Shown: positions 24,947 through 35,022, numbered from the stretch's first letter. The stretch: DNA of 64,000 bases from Duganella levis (GCF_009857605.1 NZ_WWCT01000013.1:62001-126000); one strand, 5' to 3'. A program made the numbers and translations. Notes: generated by a model from the sequence alone, not told the origin.

Positions 24947-27055
24947 ATGACTCAAACTCTGCTCATCGAACTGCTGACCGAAGAACTGCCGCCGAAGGCG
25001 CTCGCCAAACTGGGCAAGGCTTTCGCGGACGGCATCGTCAACGGCCTGAAATCGCGCGACTTCCTGGAAGCCGACAGCGTCGCCACCGCCTACGCCACGC
25101 CGCGCCGCCTGGCGGTGTCCATCACCAAAGTGCGCGCCGTGTCGCCGGACAAATCGATCCGCGAAAAAGTGCTGCCGGTGTCGGTCGCGCTGGACGCCGC
25201 CGGCAACGGCACGCCGCCGCTGGCAAAGAAACTGGCCGCACTGGGCTTCCCTGACCTGACCGTGGCTGATCTGGAACGCGCGCAGGACGGCAAAGCCGAA
25301 AGCTTCTTCTACACCTACACCGCCGCCGGCAGCGCGCTGCAAGCCGGCCTGCAAGCGGCGCTGGAAGAATCGGTCGCCAAGCTGCCGATTCCAAAAGTGA
25401 TGAGCTACCAGCGTCCGGACGGCGCCACCGTGCAGTTCGTGCGTCCTGCGCACGCGCTGATCGCGCTGCATGGTGAGACCGTGCTGCCACTGACCTTGCT
25501 CGGCCTGACCGCCGCCAACGTCACCGAAGGCCACCGTTTCCTGACCGCGCCGGGCCAACGCGCCGTCACCATCGCCAACGCCGATACCTACGCCGCCACG
25601 CTGAAAAGCGAAGGCAAAGTACTGGCGTCCGTCGAAGAGCGCAAGGAACAGATCCGCGCCGAGCTGCTGGCCAAGGCCGGCGCCGACCTGGTGCTGATGC
25701 CGGAAGCGCTGCTGGACGAAGTGTCCGCGCTGGTCGAATGGCCGGTGGTCTACGAATGCAACTTCGAGGAAGAATTCCTGGCCGTGCCGCAGGAATGCCT
25801 GATCCTCACCATGCAGACCAATCAAAAGTATTTCGCGCTGACCGACACCAACGGCAAGCTGCGCTCGCGCTTCCTGATCGTCTCGAACATCGCCACCGAC
25901 ACGCCTGACGCCATCATCAACGGCAACGAGCGCGTGGTGCGTCCGCGCCTGTCCGACGCCAAGTTCTTCTTCGAGCAAGACAAGAAGAAGACGCTGGAAT
26001 CGCGCCTGCCGCTGCTGGACAAAATCGTCTACCACAACAAACTGGGCACGCAAGGCGCGCGCGGCGAACGCGTTGCAGCGCTGGCCGGCTTCATCGCCAC
26101 CGCCATCGGCGGCGACGCCGCGCTGGCGCAACGCGCCGCCAAACTGTCGAAGGCCGATCTGGTCACCGAGATGGTCGGCGAGTTCCCTGAGCTGCAAGGC
26201 ATCATGGGCACCTACTACGCCCGCAACGACGGCGAACCGGAAGACGTCGCGCTGGCCGCGTCGGAACACTACCAGCCGCGCTTTGCCGGCGACGCCCTGC
26301 CGACCACCATCACCGGCACCGCCGTGGCGCTGGCCGACAAGCTGGAAACCCTGGTCGGCATCTGGGCCATCGGCCTGGCGCCAACCGGCGACAAAGATCC
26401 GTTCGCGCTGCGCCGCCATGCACTGGGCGTGCTGCGCATGCTGATCGAAAAGCGCCTGTCGCTGTCGATCAGCAGCCTGCTGGCGCAAGCCGCACAGCTG
26501 TTCCAGTCGGTGCCTGGCTTCAAAGACCCATCGGCCGACGTCGCGACCTTTATGTACGACCGCCTGCGCGGCATCCTGCGTGAGCGCGGCTTCTCGGTCA
26601 ACGAGATCGAAGCCGTAGTCGCGCAGAACCCGGACCGCCTGGACGACATCGTGCAGCGCCTGGAAGCCGTGCAAGCCTTCGCCGCGCTGCCGGAATCGGC
26701 CTCGCTGGCATCGGCCAACAAGCGTATCACCAACATCCTGAAGAAGAACGAAGAAGCCCTGGCCGCCGTTGGCGAGCATGGCGTCAACATCGCGCTGCTG
26801 CAGGACACCGCCGAGAAAAACCTCAACACCGCCGTGGTGCGAGTGCTGCCGGAAATCGACGCCGCCTTCAACAACGGCGACTTCGCCGGCACGCTGAAAA
26901 CGCTGGCGCAGCTGAAGGAAGAAGTCGACGCCTTCTTCAACGACGTGATGGTGATGGCGGAAGATGTCGCCCTGCGTAACAACCGTCTGGCGCTGTTGTC
27001 CTCCCTGCACGGGATGATGAACCGCGTGGCCGACATCTCGAAACTGGCGGCGTAA
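24947..27055 (+). CDS. glyS: Glycine-tRNA ligase, beta subunit
   Basis: Large tRNA-recognition subunit of glycyl-tRNA synthetase, 702 residues, close to the usual length of about 690-700. The N-terminus [19 protein letters not shown] is the family hallmark, with [55 protein letters not shown] and the C-terminal [20 protein letters not shown] also characteristic. An HD-like fold and an anticodon-binding domain occupy the C-terminal half. Its stop at 27053-27055 touches the gmhB start at 27056, so glyQ, glyS and gmhB form one operon. Confidence 0.97.
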   Translation: MTQTLLIELLTEELPPKALAKLGKAFADGIVNGLKSRDFLEADSVATAYATPRRLAVSITKVRAVSPDKSIREKVLPVSVALDAAGNGTPPLAKKLAALGFPDLTVADLERAQDGKAESFFYTYTAAGSALQAGLQAALEESVAKLPIPKVMSYQRPDGATVQFVRPAHALIALHGETVLPLTLLGLTAANVTEGHRFLTAPGQRAVTIANADTYAATLKSEGKVLASVEERKEQIRAELLAKAGADLVLMPEALLDEVSALVEWPVVYECNFEEEFLAVPQECLILTMQTNQKYFALTDTNGKLRSRFLIVSNIATDTPDAIINGNERVVRPRLSDAKFFFEQDKKKTLESRLPLLDKIVYHNKLGTQGARGERVAALAGFIATAIGGDAALAQRAAKLSKADLVTEMVGEFPELQGIMGTYYARNDGEPEDVALAASEHYQPRFAGDALPTTITGTAVALADKLETLVGIWAIGLAPTGDKDPFALRRHALGVLRMLIEKRLSLSISSLLAQAAQLFQSVPGFKDPSADVATFMYDRLRGILRERGFSVNEIEAVVAQNPDRLDDIVQRLEAVQAFAALPESASLASANKRITNILKKNEEALAAVGEHGVNIALLQDTAEKNLNTAVVRVLPEIDAAFNNGDFAGTLKTLAQLKEEVDAFFNDVMVMAEDVALRNNRLALLSSLHGMMNRVADISKLAA

Positions 27056-27637
27056 ATGGGTACGCCGTCCATGAAACTGATCATTCTCGATCGCGACGGC
27101 GTTATCAACCACGATTCGCCGGACTTCATCAAATCGCCGGCGGAGTGGATCCCCATTCCCGGCTCGATGGAGGCGATCGCCAAGTTGAACCAGGCCGGCT
27201 ACCGGGTGGTGGTGGCGTCGAACCAGTCGGGCATCGCCCGCGAGTTCTTCGACATGACCATCCTCAACGCCATCCACCAGAAGATGCACAACCTGGCGCA
27301 GCAAGTCGGCGCGGACATCGATGCGGTGTTCTTCTGCCCTCATGCGGCGGCCGACAACTGCGACTGCCGCAAGCCAAAGCCGGGCATGTTCACAGAAATC
27401 TCGCAGCGCTATAAAATCAGCCTGAAAGGCGTGCCGGTAGTGGGCGATTCGCTGCGCGACCTGCAGGCTGGTTACGTCAGCGGCTGCGTGCCATACCTGG
27501 TCCTCACCGGCAAAGGCGAAAAGACCCAGTCCACCGGCGGTCTGCCGCCCGGCACCGTGGTGTTCCCGGACTTGGCCGCGATGGTCACGCACCTGCTGAA
27601 AACCAGCGTGCCGCCGGCGCTGCACGTTGTCAGTTAA
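27056..27637 (+). CDS. gmhB: D-glycero-beta-D-manno-heptose 1,7-bisphosphate 7-phosphatase
   Basis: HAD-family phosphatase of 193 residues in the ADP-heptose pathway for lipopolysaccharide inner core. The nucleophile loop is ILDRDGVINHDS, the second HAD motif is VVVASNQSGIARE, and the zinc-binding insert is CPHAAADNCDCRKPKPGMF with its Cys/His ligands; VGDSLRDLQAG carries the acidic motif. ATG 27056 directly follows the glyS stop; ATG 27071 (MKLIILDRDG) is an alternative nearer the homologue start. The heptosyltransferase waaC lies 5 kb away in this window. Confidence 0.92.
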   Translation: MGTPSMKLIILDRDGVINHDSPDFIKSPAEWIPIPGSMEAIAKLNQAGYRVVVASNQSGIAREFFDMTILNAIHQKMHNLAQQVGADIDAVFFCPHAAADNCDCRKPKPGMFTEISQRYKISLKGVPVVGDSLRDLQAGYVSGCVPYLVLTGKGEKTQSTGGLPPGTVVFPDLAAMVTHLLKTSVPPALHVVS

Positions 27638-27655
27638 TTGTTTTTGGAGTCTGCA

Positions 27656-28396
27656 TTGGGTCATCCCATTTTATTTCTGCGTTCCCTGATCTTCACCATC
27701 GTCATGGTGGTGTCGACCATTTTCTGGTCCTGCATCTGCTTCCTGGCGGCGCCGCTGCCGTACCGCCAGCGCTTCTTCATCACCTCGCGCTGGAACGTGT
27801 TCATGATCTGGTGCCTGAAGGTCATCTGCGGCATCCGCTACGAAATCCGCGGCCAGGAGAACTTCCCGGACGCGCCGGCCATCGTGCTGTCCAAGCACCA
27901 GTCGGCGTGGGAAACCATCTTCCTGCTGCCGAACATGCCGCGTCCACTGGTGTTCGTGTTCAAGAAGGAGATCCTGTACATTCCGTTCTTCGGCTGGGCC
28001 ATGGCGCTGCTGCGCATGATCCCGATCGATCGCAAGCAGGGCAAGCACGCCTTCAAGCACGTGGTCCGTCACGGCAAGCGCCGGCTGGAGCAAGGCCTGT
28101 GGATTATCATGTTCCCGGAAGGGACGCGGATTCCGGTCGGCCAGACCGGCAAGTACAAGAGCGGCGGCACCCGGCTGGCGATCGAAACCAACGCCGTGGT
28201 TGTGCCGATTGCCCACAACTCGGGCGAATGCTGGCCAAAAAACTCTTTCATCAAACGGCCCGGCCTTGTTACAGTATCGATAGGTAAGCCAATCTCGCCG
28301 GAGGGTCAAACCCCGGACAGCATGATGCAACAGGTGGAAACTTGGATAGAATCAGAAATGCGCGTCATTTCGCCCCACGCTTACAACGCTGGTTAG
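27656..28396 (+). CDS. 1-acyl-sn-glycerol-3-phosphate acyltransferase (PlsC-like)
   Basis: Membrane-associated acyltransferase of about 246 residues for phospholipid synthesis. A hydrophobic N-terminus (FLRSLIFTIVMVVSTIFWSC) precedes the acyltransferase motifs: LSKHQSAWETIF (the HX4D box in the variant HX4E), KKEILYIPFFGWAM, and FPEGTRIPVGQTGKYKSGG. The start is taken as TTG 27656, with GGAG at proper spacing; TTG 27638 gives six more residues. The HX4E in place of HX4D is typical of one PlsC subgroup. A second PlsC-like gene is at 39299-40045. Its end overlaps the next gene by 55 bases. Confidence 0.85.
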   Translation: MGHPILFLRSLIFTIVMVVSTIFWSCICFLAAPLPYRQRFFITSRWNVFMIWCLKVICGIRYEIRGQENFPDAPAIVLSKHQSAWETIFLLPNMPRPLVFVFKKEILYIPFFGWAMALLRMIPIDRKQGKHAFKHVVRHGKRRLEQGLWIIMFPEGTRIPVGQTGKYKSGGTRLAIETNAVVVPIAHNSGECWPKNSFIKRPGLVTVSIGKPISPEGQTPDSMMQQVETWIESEMRVISPHAYNAG

Positions 28397-29358
28397 ACGA
28401 TCTGGCGACGCTGGTCAAACCGGCGTCCCCTGATCCGAATCAGCCAGACCTGTTTGGACGGGAGGCCTCCGCACCTCCCAAGCCGGTGTACACCACGCCG
28501 GTATGGTCGGTTCCGCCGACGCCTGCCACCTCGACCAAGCCACCTCCCGTATCGCCTTACGTCGCCCCGCCGGAAACTGCGGTACCGGTCAAGACCCGGC
28601 CGCTGGTGGCGCCGCCGCCCGACCTGCCGCCGCGCCGGCAGTTGATGGTGGGCGATTTCATCCTCGAATACGAACTGCGTCGCTCGACGCGGCGTTCGAT
28701 CGGCTTCATGATCGACGACGACGGCCTGCGCGTGACTGCGCCCAAGCGCATCACCATCGCCGAAATCGACGAGGCGATCCGCACCAAGCAGCACTGGATA
28801 CTCAGCAAACTGAAAGAGCGGCGCGAACGCCGCGCGGCGCGGCTGCAAAAGCCGCCGGTGGAATGGATCGACGGCACGCAGATTCCGTATCTGGGCCAGG
28901 ACATCACGCTGCGGCTGCTGGTGGGCGGCCGCAATCGCAGCATCTACAATCCCAACACCCGCGAGCTGTGGATGACCATGATGCCGGGCGCCAGCGAGAA
29001 CCAGCTGAAGGAACGCGTCAAGGCCTGGTACCAGCAGCAGGCCAAGGCGCTGTTTGAAGAGCGCCTGGATTTGTACGCCGCCCGGCTGGGCGTGCAGTAC
29101 CACTCGTTCGGCCTGACCTCGGCCGGCACACGCTGGGGCTCGTGCACCGCCGACCGCAAGATCCGCCTGAACTGGAAGCTGATCCACTTCTCGCTGCCGC
29201 TGATCGACTACGTGGTGGCGCACGAACTGTCGCACATCCTGGAAATGAATCATAGCCAGCAGTTCTGGGACACCGTCGGCCTGATTTATCCCGAATACGA
29301 AGACGCCAAAAACCTGCTGCGCAAACGCTCGCAAGAGCTGCCGGTGCTGTTCCCCTGA
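28342..29358 (+). CDS. YgjP-type zinc metallopeptidase-like protein (DUF45)
   Basis: Protein of up to 338 residues. The C-terminal ~230 residues match the YgjP/DUF45 family: ELRRSTRRSIGFMIDDDGLR, RWGSCTADRKIRLNWKLIHF, and the zinc site VVAHELSHILEMNHSQQFW with HELSH and a third ligand further on. The first ~100 residues are proline-rich and probably disordered (TPVWSVPPTPATSTKPPPV). The proposed start is TTG 28342, after GGTGGAA, inside the end of the plsC gene; a later start at the conserved domain (Met near 28645) cannot be excluded. Substrate unknown. Confidence 0.8.
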   Translation: MDRIRNARHFAPRLQRWLDDLATLVKPASPDPNQPDLFGREASAPPKPVYTTPVWSVPPTPATSTKPPPVSPYVAPPETAVPVKTRPLVAPPPDLPPRRQLMVGDFILEYELRRSTRRSIGFMIDDDGLRVTAPKRITIAEIDEAIRTKQHWILSKLKERRERRAARLQKPPVEWIDGTQIPYLGQDITLRLLVGGRNRSIYNPNTRELWMTMMPGASENQLKERVKAWYQQQAKALFEERLDLYAARLGVQYHSFGLTSAGTRWGSCTADRKIRLNWKLIHFSLPLIDYVVAHELSHILEMNHSQQFWDTVGLIYPEYEDAKNLLRKRSQELPVLFP

Positions 29359-29362
29359 AGGT

Positions 29363-29845
29363 TCACACCTGCGGCAGCGGCGGATTGACCGGCGCCTTCA
29401 CCTCGTGCAGCACGAATGAGGTGTAAATCTCCTTGATGCCCGGCAGGCCGTTGATATGAATCTCGGCAAACGCGCCGTACGCGATCAGGTCTTCCGCCAC
29501 CACCGTCAGCTGATGATCGTAGCGCCCCGAAATGCGGTGGCACGCCAGCACCTGCGGAATCGCCTGGGCGGCACGCTCAAAAGCCTGGACATTGGCGGTG
29601 TCTTTCAGCTCCAGCGAAATCTGCACGAACGCCATGACCTGATACCCCAGCTTGCGCGAATCGAGCCGCGCCTGATAGCCGCGAATGATGCCCTCTTCCT
29701 CCAGGCGCTTGACGCGCCGCCAGCACGGCGACGTGGTCAGCGACACCCGCTCCGCCAGTTCGGCGCTCGACAGCCGCGCATCTTCCTGCAGGGCTTCCAG
29801 TATCTTCATATCGGTGCGATCCAGCTTCACTTTTAGCATATTCAT
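29363..29845 (-). CDS. Lrp/AsnC family transcriptional regulator
   Basis: DNA-binding regulator of 160 residues. The N-terminal winged helix is typical (LDRTDMKILEALQEDARLSS then AELAERVSLTTSPCWRRVKR) and the C-terminal RAM ligand-binding domain contains GYQVMAFVQISLELKD and CHRISGRYDHQLTVVAEDL. Lrp-type regulators usually respond to amino acids. It is divergent from an exported aminopeptidase gene with about 120 bases between, so regulation of that peptidase is plausible but not shown. It converges with the ygjP-like gene with four bases between. Confidence 0.92.
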   Translation of the reverse strand: MNMLKVKLDRTDMKILEALQEDARLSSAELAERVSLTTSPCWRRVKRLEEEGIIRGYQARLDSRKLGYQVMAFVQISLELKDTANVQAFERAAQAIPQVLACHRISGRYDHQLTVVAEDLIAYGAFAEIHINGLPGIKEIYTSFVLHEVKAPVNPPLPQV

Positions 29846-29968
29846 TGCGCTTACTTGGGTTGAATGACGTTTTCATTGCGAGAACGGTCAGAAGATCCAA
29901 AGGAATATAGCAAGATATTGTTTCTTCGCCTAGCTATAATCATTGCATCCGATACGACAAGGAAGTCC

Positions 29969-31345
29969 ATGCAATTCATCACTCGCAAGACCCTGCCGGC
30001 GGCGTTGCTGCTGTGCTTTGCCACCGGCGCCATCGCCGCCGACGCCGGTCCCAACGTCACCGCCCATCAGGCCGAGATCGACCAGATCGTCAAAGAGATT
30101 TCGCCGCAGCGCATCGAAGGCTATGTGCGCAAGCTGGTCAGCTTCGGCACCCGCCACACCATGTCCGACACCGTCTCCGACACGCGCGGCATCGGCGCGG
30201 CGCGGCGCTGGATCAAGAGTGAGCTGGAACGTTGCGGCGCGGCCGCCGGCGGCCGTCTGCAGGTCAGCTACGACAGCCATGTACATCCGGTGATGGCGCG
30301 CCTGAGCCAGCCGACCGAGATCGTCAACGTGGTCGCCACGCTGCCGGGCACGCAGGCGGAATCGGTGGACCGCATGTACGTGGTGAGCGGCCACTACGAT
30401 TCGCGCGTGACCGACGTCATGAACGCCACCGGCGACGCGCCGGGCGCCAACGACGACGCTTCCGGCACCGCCGCCGTGATCGAAATGGCCTGCGTCATGG
30501 CGCGCCACAAATTCGACGCCACGCTGGTCTTCATGACCGTGGCGGCCGAGGAGCAAGGCCTGCTGGGTGCTGCCAACTGGGCCGAGCTGGCCAAGCAGAA
30601 GAACTGGAATATCGCCGGGATGCTGAACAACGACATCATCGGCAGCTCGCGCGCCGACGACGGCCATGTCGACAACACGCAAGTGCGGTTGTTCGCCGAA
30701 GGCGTGCCGGCCGTCAAGGAAATGTCGGACGCCAACCGCGCGCTGGTTGCCACCGGCGGCGAGAACGACTCCATTACTCGCCAGCTGGCGCGCCACATCA
30801 AGGAAACCGGCGAACGCTATGTCGACAAGTTCAGCGTCAATGTGATTTACCGGCGCGACCGCTACCTGCGCGGCGGCGACCACAGCCCGTTCCTGGATCG
30901 CGGCTACGCAGCGGTGCGTTTCACCGAGCCGAACGAGGACTTCAACCACCAGCACCAGGATCTGCGCGAAGAAGGCGGCAAGAAAATCGGCGACCTGCCG
31001 GAATACGACGACTTCAACTACATCGCCCAGGTGGCGCGCGTGAATGCAGCCTCGCTGTCGTCGCTGGCGCTGGCGCCGGCCGCACCGCAGCAAGTCAAGG
31101 TGCGCACCGCCAAGCTGGACAACAACACGGAGCTGGTATGGCAGGCCAACAAGGAACCGGATCTCGCCGGCTACCGCATCGTCTGGCGCGAAACCACCGC
31201 GCCGCAGTGGCAAGGCGCGCTCTACGTCGGCAATACCACGCAGTATGTTGTTCCACGCTCCAAGGATAACTTCCTGTTCGGCGTACAGGCGGTCGACAAA
31301 GAAGGCAACGTCAGCGTCGCCACTTACCCGCTGCCACAGCGCTAG
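29969..31345 (+). CDS. Exported M28 family zinc aminopeptidase
   Basis: Secreted peptidase of 458 residues. A signal peptide (FITRKTLPAALLLCFATGAI then AADAG) is followed by an M28 catalytic domain. Zinc ligands and catalytic residues lie in VVSGHYDSRVTDVM, PGANDDASGTAAVIEMA, MTVAAEEQGLLGAA, LNNDIIGSS and GGDHSPFLDRGYAAVRFTE. The last ~95 residues (KVRTAKLDNNTELVWQANKE onward) look like a fibronectin type III fold. The start is ATG 29969 after GGAAG; the in-frame extension above it lacks a signal peptide. Probably releases amino acids from peptides outside the cytoplasm. Confidence 0.92.
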   Translation: MQFITRKTLPAALLLCFATGAIAADAGPNVTAHQAEIDQIVKEISPQRIEGYVRKLVSFGTRHTMSDTVSDTRGIGAARRWIKSELERCGAAAGGRLQVSYDSHVHPVMARLSQPTEIVNVVATLPGTQAESVDRMYVVSGHYDSRVTDVMNATGDAPGANDDASGTAAVIEMACVMARHKFDATLVFMTVAAEEQGLLGAANWAELAKQKNWNIAGMLNNDIIGSSRADDGHVDNTQVRLFAEGVPAVKEMSDANRALVATGGENDSITRQLARHIKETGERYVDKFSVNVIYRRDRYLRGGDHSPFLDRGYAAVRFTEPNEDFNHQHQDLREEGGKKIGDLPEYDDFNYIAQVARVNAASLSSLALAPAAPQQVKVRTAKLDNNTELVWQANKEPDLAGYRIVWRETTAPQWQGALYVGNTTQYVVPRSKDNFLFGVQAVDKEGNVSVATYPLPQR

Positions 31346-31351
31346 AGCAGA

Positions 31352-32635
31352 CTAGAAAAGAGACGGCAGCAACGCCAAGGTGCGGCGGGTAGCGCCGCGG
31401 TGTTGGTTGGCGAAGGACTGGGCATTGTCGCCCATGGTTTTGCGGGCGGCCGTGTCGCCAAGCAGGCGGCCAGTGGTGGCGATCAGGTCGCTGGCGTCGG
31501 TGACGCGTTGGGCGCCGTCGGCGGCCAGTGCGTCTTCGGTCACCAGTTCGAAGTTGAAGGTGTGCTGGCCGATCAGCACCGGTTTGCCCAAGGCCGCCGG
31601 TTCGATCAGGTTCTGGCCGCCCAGCGGCAGCAGGCTGCCGCCGACAAACGCGACATCGCACGCTGCGTAGTAGGCAAACATTTCTCCCATCGAGTCACCC
31701 AGCAGCACGTCGACGCTGTGCGCCATGGCGCCGCCGTCCAGCGCCAGCTTGCTGCGGCGCTCCGCCACCAGGCCGCGCGCGGCGATCAGTTGCTGCACTT
31801 CGTCGAAGCGCTGCGGGTGGCGTGGCACGATCAGCAGCAGCACGTCTGCCGGCAAGGCGGAGCGGGCGCTTACATACGCTTGCAGGATCAGTTCTTCTTC
31901 GCCTTCGCGCGTGGAGGCGCACAGCAGCACCGGACGTTCGCCGATGGCGGCACGCAGCGCGGCGCCGATGGCCAATGCGGCGTCCGGCACCACCACGTCA
32001 AACTTGATGCTGCCGGTGACTTCCACCCGCTGCACGCCCAGCGACCGCACGCGCTGTGCGTCGGCCTCGGTTTGTGCGGCCACCAGCGTGATGCCGCGCG
32101 CGGCGGTGGTCAGCAGGGAGCCGAAGCGCGTGGCCTTGCGCAGCGAGCGCTCCGACAGGCGGGCGTTGGCCAGCACCACCGGCACGTCCTTGGCGCCGCA
32201 GACGGCGATCAGGTTCGGCCAGACTTCGGTCTCCATCAGGATGCAAACGCTGGGCTGGAAATGGCGAATGAAGCGCGACACCATGCTGGCCGTGTCGTAC
32301 GGCAGATAGGACTGCACCAGCCGCTCGCCGTGCTTGGCGAACAGCGACTTGCCGGTGGTGCGCCCGGTCGGCGTCATGTGGGTGAGGATGATGCGGCTCG
32401 ACGGATACTCGGCCAGCAAGGCGTCCACCAGCGGCTCGGCGGCGCGCGTTTCGCCGACCGAGACGGCGTGCACCCATAGCACCGGCGCAGCCGGAGACTC
32501 GGCGGCGCGGCCGTAAAAGCCCAGCCGCTCGCCCCAGTGCTGGCGATAACCCGGCTCCTTGCGTCCGCGCAGCCACAGGCGCGTGAGCACCAGCGGCAAG
32601 GCCAGCCACCACATCAGGGAATAAAACAAACGCAT
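31352..32635 (-). CDS. waaA: 3-deoxy-D-manno-octulosonic acid (Kdo) transferase
   Basis: Adds Kdo to lipid A precursor at the inner face of the inner membrane, the first step of lipopolysaccharide core assembly. The 427-residue length is normal. A single N-terminal membrane anchor (MRLFYSLMWWLALPLVLTRL) is followed by GYRQHWGERLGFYG, VWVHAVSVGETRAAEPL-like strands, ILMETEVWPNLI, and the glycosyltransferase-B end region GQNLIEPAALGKPVLIGQHT. ATG 32635 lies just after the waaC stop; the longer frame would run through waaC. It converges with the M28 peptidase gene with six bases between. Confidence 0.93.
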   Translation of the reverse strand: MRLFYSLMWWLALPLVLTRLWLRGRKEPGYRQHWGERLGFYGRAAESPAAPVLWVHAVSVGETRAAEPLVDALLAEYPSSRIILTHMTPTGRTTGKSLFAKHGERLVQSYLPYDTASMVSRFIRHFQPSVCILMETEVWPNLIAVCGAKDVPVVLANARLSERSLRKATRFGSLLTTAARGITLVAAQTEADAQRVRSLGVQRVEVTGSIKFDVVVPDAALAIGAALRAAIGERPVLLCASTREGEEELILQAYVSARSALPADVLLLIVPRHPQRFDEVQQLIAARGLVAERRSKLALDGGAMAHSVDVLLGDSMGEMFAYYAACDVAFVGGSLLPLGGQNLIEPAALGKPVLIGQHTFNFELVTEDALAADGAQRVTDASDLIATTGRLLGDTAARKTMGDNAQSFANQHRGATRRTLALLPSLF

Positions 32636-32639
32636 ACAC

Positions 32640-33632
32640 TCAGCCCAGCAAACTCCGGGCTGCAGCCAGCACGTCCGCCACCGCTGGCGGCGTACCCTGA
32701 TCGCCCAAATTGATAATGCGCGGCGACCAGTTACCTTCAGTCTTCCAGCGCGGCGAATCCGCATAAATCTCCACCGTCGGCCGCACGAAGGCCGCAGCGA
32801 TGTGCACCAGCCCCGTATCGACGCCGATCACCAGCGACGCGCGGCGCGCCACCATGATGGCATCGGCCATCGACAGCTTGGGCAGCACGCGCGCATTCGG
32901 CAAGCCGGCGGCGATCCGCTCGGCCTCGGCCAGCTCTTTCGGCGAGCCCCATGGCAGCAGCACCGGCAATGGCGCCAGCTCACGGCCCAGCGCGATCCAG
33001 TTTTCGGTCGACCACTTCTTGGCGTCGCGCGCCGTGCCGTGGAAGAACACGGCATACGACTCCGGCATCCACTCCGGACGCGGCGTATCGTCCGGCACCG
33101 CCGGCAGGCCGAAATCGGCCGGCGTGTCGACCGGATAGCCGAGCACCGCACCGGCGACGATGCGCCCGCGCGCCACCGCATGGGTACGCGGATCGGTCGG
33201 AATGCTCAGGTGATGGAAAATGCGCGAGACGCCCTCATATCCCGAGCCCTCGCTGCCATTGGCCAGGCCGACCTTACGGCCGCCTTTGACCACGCGCGCG
33301 GCGCCCATGATGATGCCGGTCTTCAGCAAGCCCTGGGTATCGAACACAAAATCGTATTCCTGCTGGCGCAGCGTGCGGAAGAACTGCTTGATCTCGGCGC
33401 GCGTTTCCGGCTTGCCGAGACTCTTGCGCCAGCGCCGCAGCGCAAACGGAATCACGTTGCGCACGCGGGCATTCAGCCGCACCAGGCTGACAAAGCCCTC
33501 CTCCACCACCCAGTCGATATTCGCGTCCGGGTAATGGCGGGCGATGTCGGCCACCATTGGCATGTTATGCAACACGTCGCCCAGGGACGACACCCGCACC
33601 AACAGGATATTCAGCGGCTTTGACGTCGACAT
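32640..33632 (-). CDS. waaC: Lipopolysaccharide heptosyltransferase I
   Basis: Transfers the first L,D-heptose to Kdo in the inner core, using ADP-heptose. The 330-residue protein starts with the family motif NILLVRVSSLGDVLHNMPMV and has DFVFDTQGLLKTGIIMGAAR, FHGTARDAKKWSTENWI and the C-terminal VIGVDTGLVHIAAAFVRPTV. ATG 33632 is chosen over the GTG one codon up. It lies eight bases downstream of the phosphohexomutase gene and four bases upstream of waaA, so all three are likely co-transcribed. Confidence 0.93.
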   Translation of the reverse strand: MSTSKPLNILLVRVSSLGDVLHNMPMVADIARHYPDANIDWVVEEGFVSLVRLNARVRNVIPFALRRWRKSLGKPETRAEIKQFFRTLRQQEYDFVFDTQGLLKTGIIMGAARVVKGGRKVGLANGSEGSGYEGVSRIFHHLSIPTDPRTHAVARGRIVAGAVLGYPVDTPADFGLPAVPDDTPRPEWMPESYAVFFHGTARDAKKWSTENWIALGRELAPLPVLLPWGSPKELAEAERIAAGLPNARVLPKLSMADAIMVARRASLVIGVDTGLVHIAAAFVRPTVEIYADSPRWKTEGNWSPRIINLGDQGTPPAVADVLAAARSLLG

Positions 33633-33639
33633 CACAAGC

Positions 33640-35022
33640 TTAGAAAGGCAGCTCCGCGTCCGGCTTGGCGGCCAGGATCACGCTCTTGAACTGGCCCTGG
33701 ATGCGTTCCAGCGCGGCCGGCGTTTCCGCCTCGAAGCGCATCACGATCACCGGCGTGGTGTTCGAGGAACGCGCCAGGCCGAAGCCGTCCGGGTATTCCA
33801 CCCGCAGGCCGTCGATGGTGATGATGCGCTCATTGCCTGGGAACTTGGCGTCGGCGCGCAGCTTGTCCATGACGATGAAGTTCTCGCCTTCCTTCAGGTG
33901 CAGGTGCAGCTCGGGCGTGCTGTCCGACTGCGGCAGCGCGTTCAGCAGCGCCGACGGGTCTTGTTCCTTGGTCAGGATTTCCAGCATGCGGGCGCCGGCG
34001 TACAGGCCGTCGTCGAAACCGTACCAGCGGTCCTTGAAGAAGATGTGGCCGCTCATCTCGCCGCCCAGCGGCGAACCGGTTTCCTTCAGCTTGGCCTTGA
34101 CCAGCGAGTGGCCGGTCTTGTACATCAGCGGCTTGCCGCCCGATTTCTCGATGTACGGCGCCAGGTGGCGGGTGCATTTCACGTCGTACAGGATCTCGGC
34201 GCCAGGATTGCGCGACAGCACATCGGCGGCGAACAACATCATCTGGCGGTCCGGATAAATGATCTGGCCATCCTTGGTGACCAGGCCCAGGCGGTCGCCG
34301 TCACCGTCGAAGGCCAGGCCGATTTCAGCGTCGGTCTCTTGCAGCGCGCGGATCAGGTCTTGCAGGTTTTCCGGGTGGGCCGGATCTGGGTGGTGGTTCG
34401 GGAAATTGCCGTCCACTTCGCAGAACAGCTCGACCACTTCGCAGCCCATGCCGCGATACAGGTCGCCAGCGAATGCGCCGGCCACGCCGTTACCGCAGTC
34501 CACCGCGATCTTGATCGGGCGGGCGATTTTCACGTCGCCGATGATGCGCTGCAGGTACTCGGCGCGGATATCGTGGGTGCTGTAAGCGCCCGGCGTGGCG
34601 GCCGACGAACCGTCATGCGCCTCGATGCTGTCATACAGGCCGGTGATCGACTCGCCGTGGATGGCCTCGCCTGCGAGCACCATCTTGAAGCCGTTGTAGT
34701 CCGGCGGATTGTGGCTGCCGGTAACCATGATGCCGGACGCCGCGCCCAGCACATTGGTGCCGAAGTACACCATCGGCGTGGCCACCACGCCCAGGTCGAT
34801 CACATCGACGCCGGACGATTGCAGGCCCTCGGCCAGCGCCTTGGCCAGCGATGGACCGGACAGGCGGCCGTCACGGCCGATCACGACTTTCTTCTCCCCC
34901 TTGGCCAGCGCGGCACGGCCAAAGGCGGCGCCGATCTGGTGCGCCACGCCGGCGTCCAGGGTTTTATCGATGATGCCGCGAATATCGTATGCTTTAAAGA
35001 TGGTTTTGGATAAGGTGACCAT
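33640..35022 (-). CDS. Phosphomannomutase/phosphoglucomutase
   Basis: Alpha-D-phosphohexomutase of 460 residues, AlgC type, interconverting 6- and 1-phosphates of mannose or glucose and so feeding dTDP-sugar and polysaccharide synthesis. The phosphoserine loop is GIMVTGSHNPPDYNGFKM, the metal loop is AFDGDGDRLGLV, and the sugar-binding region is GGEMSGHIFFKD. The N-terminus IFKAYDIRGIID is typical. It belongs with the adjacent rmlA/rmlB genes: glucose 1-phosphate is the RmlA substrate. Which sugar is preferred in vivo cannot be read. Confidence 0.93.
   Translation of the reverse strand: MVTLSKTIFKAYDIRGIIDKTLDAGVAHQIGAAFGRAALAKGEKKVVIGRDGRLSGPSLAKALAEGLQSSGVDVIDLGVVATPMVYFGTNVLGAASGIMVTGSHNPPDYNGFKMVLAGEAIHGESITGLYDSIEAHDGSSAATPGAYSTHDIRAEYLQRIIGDVKIARPIKIAVDCGNGVAGAFAGDLYRGMGCEVVELFCEVDGNFPNHHPDPAHPENLQDLIRALQETDAEIGLAFDGDGDRLGLVTKDGQIIYPDRQMMLFAADVLSRNPGAEILYDVKCTRHLAPYIEKSGGKPLMYKTGHSLVKAKLKETGSPLGGEMSGHIFFKDRWYGFDDGLYAGARMLEILTKEQDPSALLNALPQSDSTPELHLHLKEGENFIVMDKLRADAKFPGNERIITIDGLRVEYPDGFGLARSSNTTPVIVMRFEAETPAALERIQGQFKSVILAAKPDAELPF

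Noticed and set aside
23930-27664. A 1244-codon open frame on the minus strand
   Set aside because: It lies exactly antisense to glyQ and glyS, whose protein families are certain. GC-rich codon bias keeps the opposite strand open; the translation has no recognisable domain.
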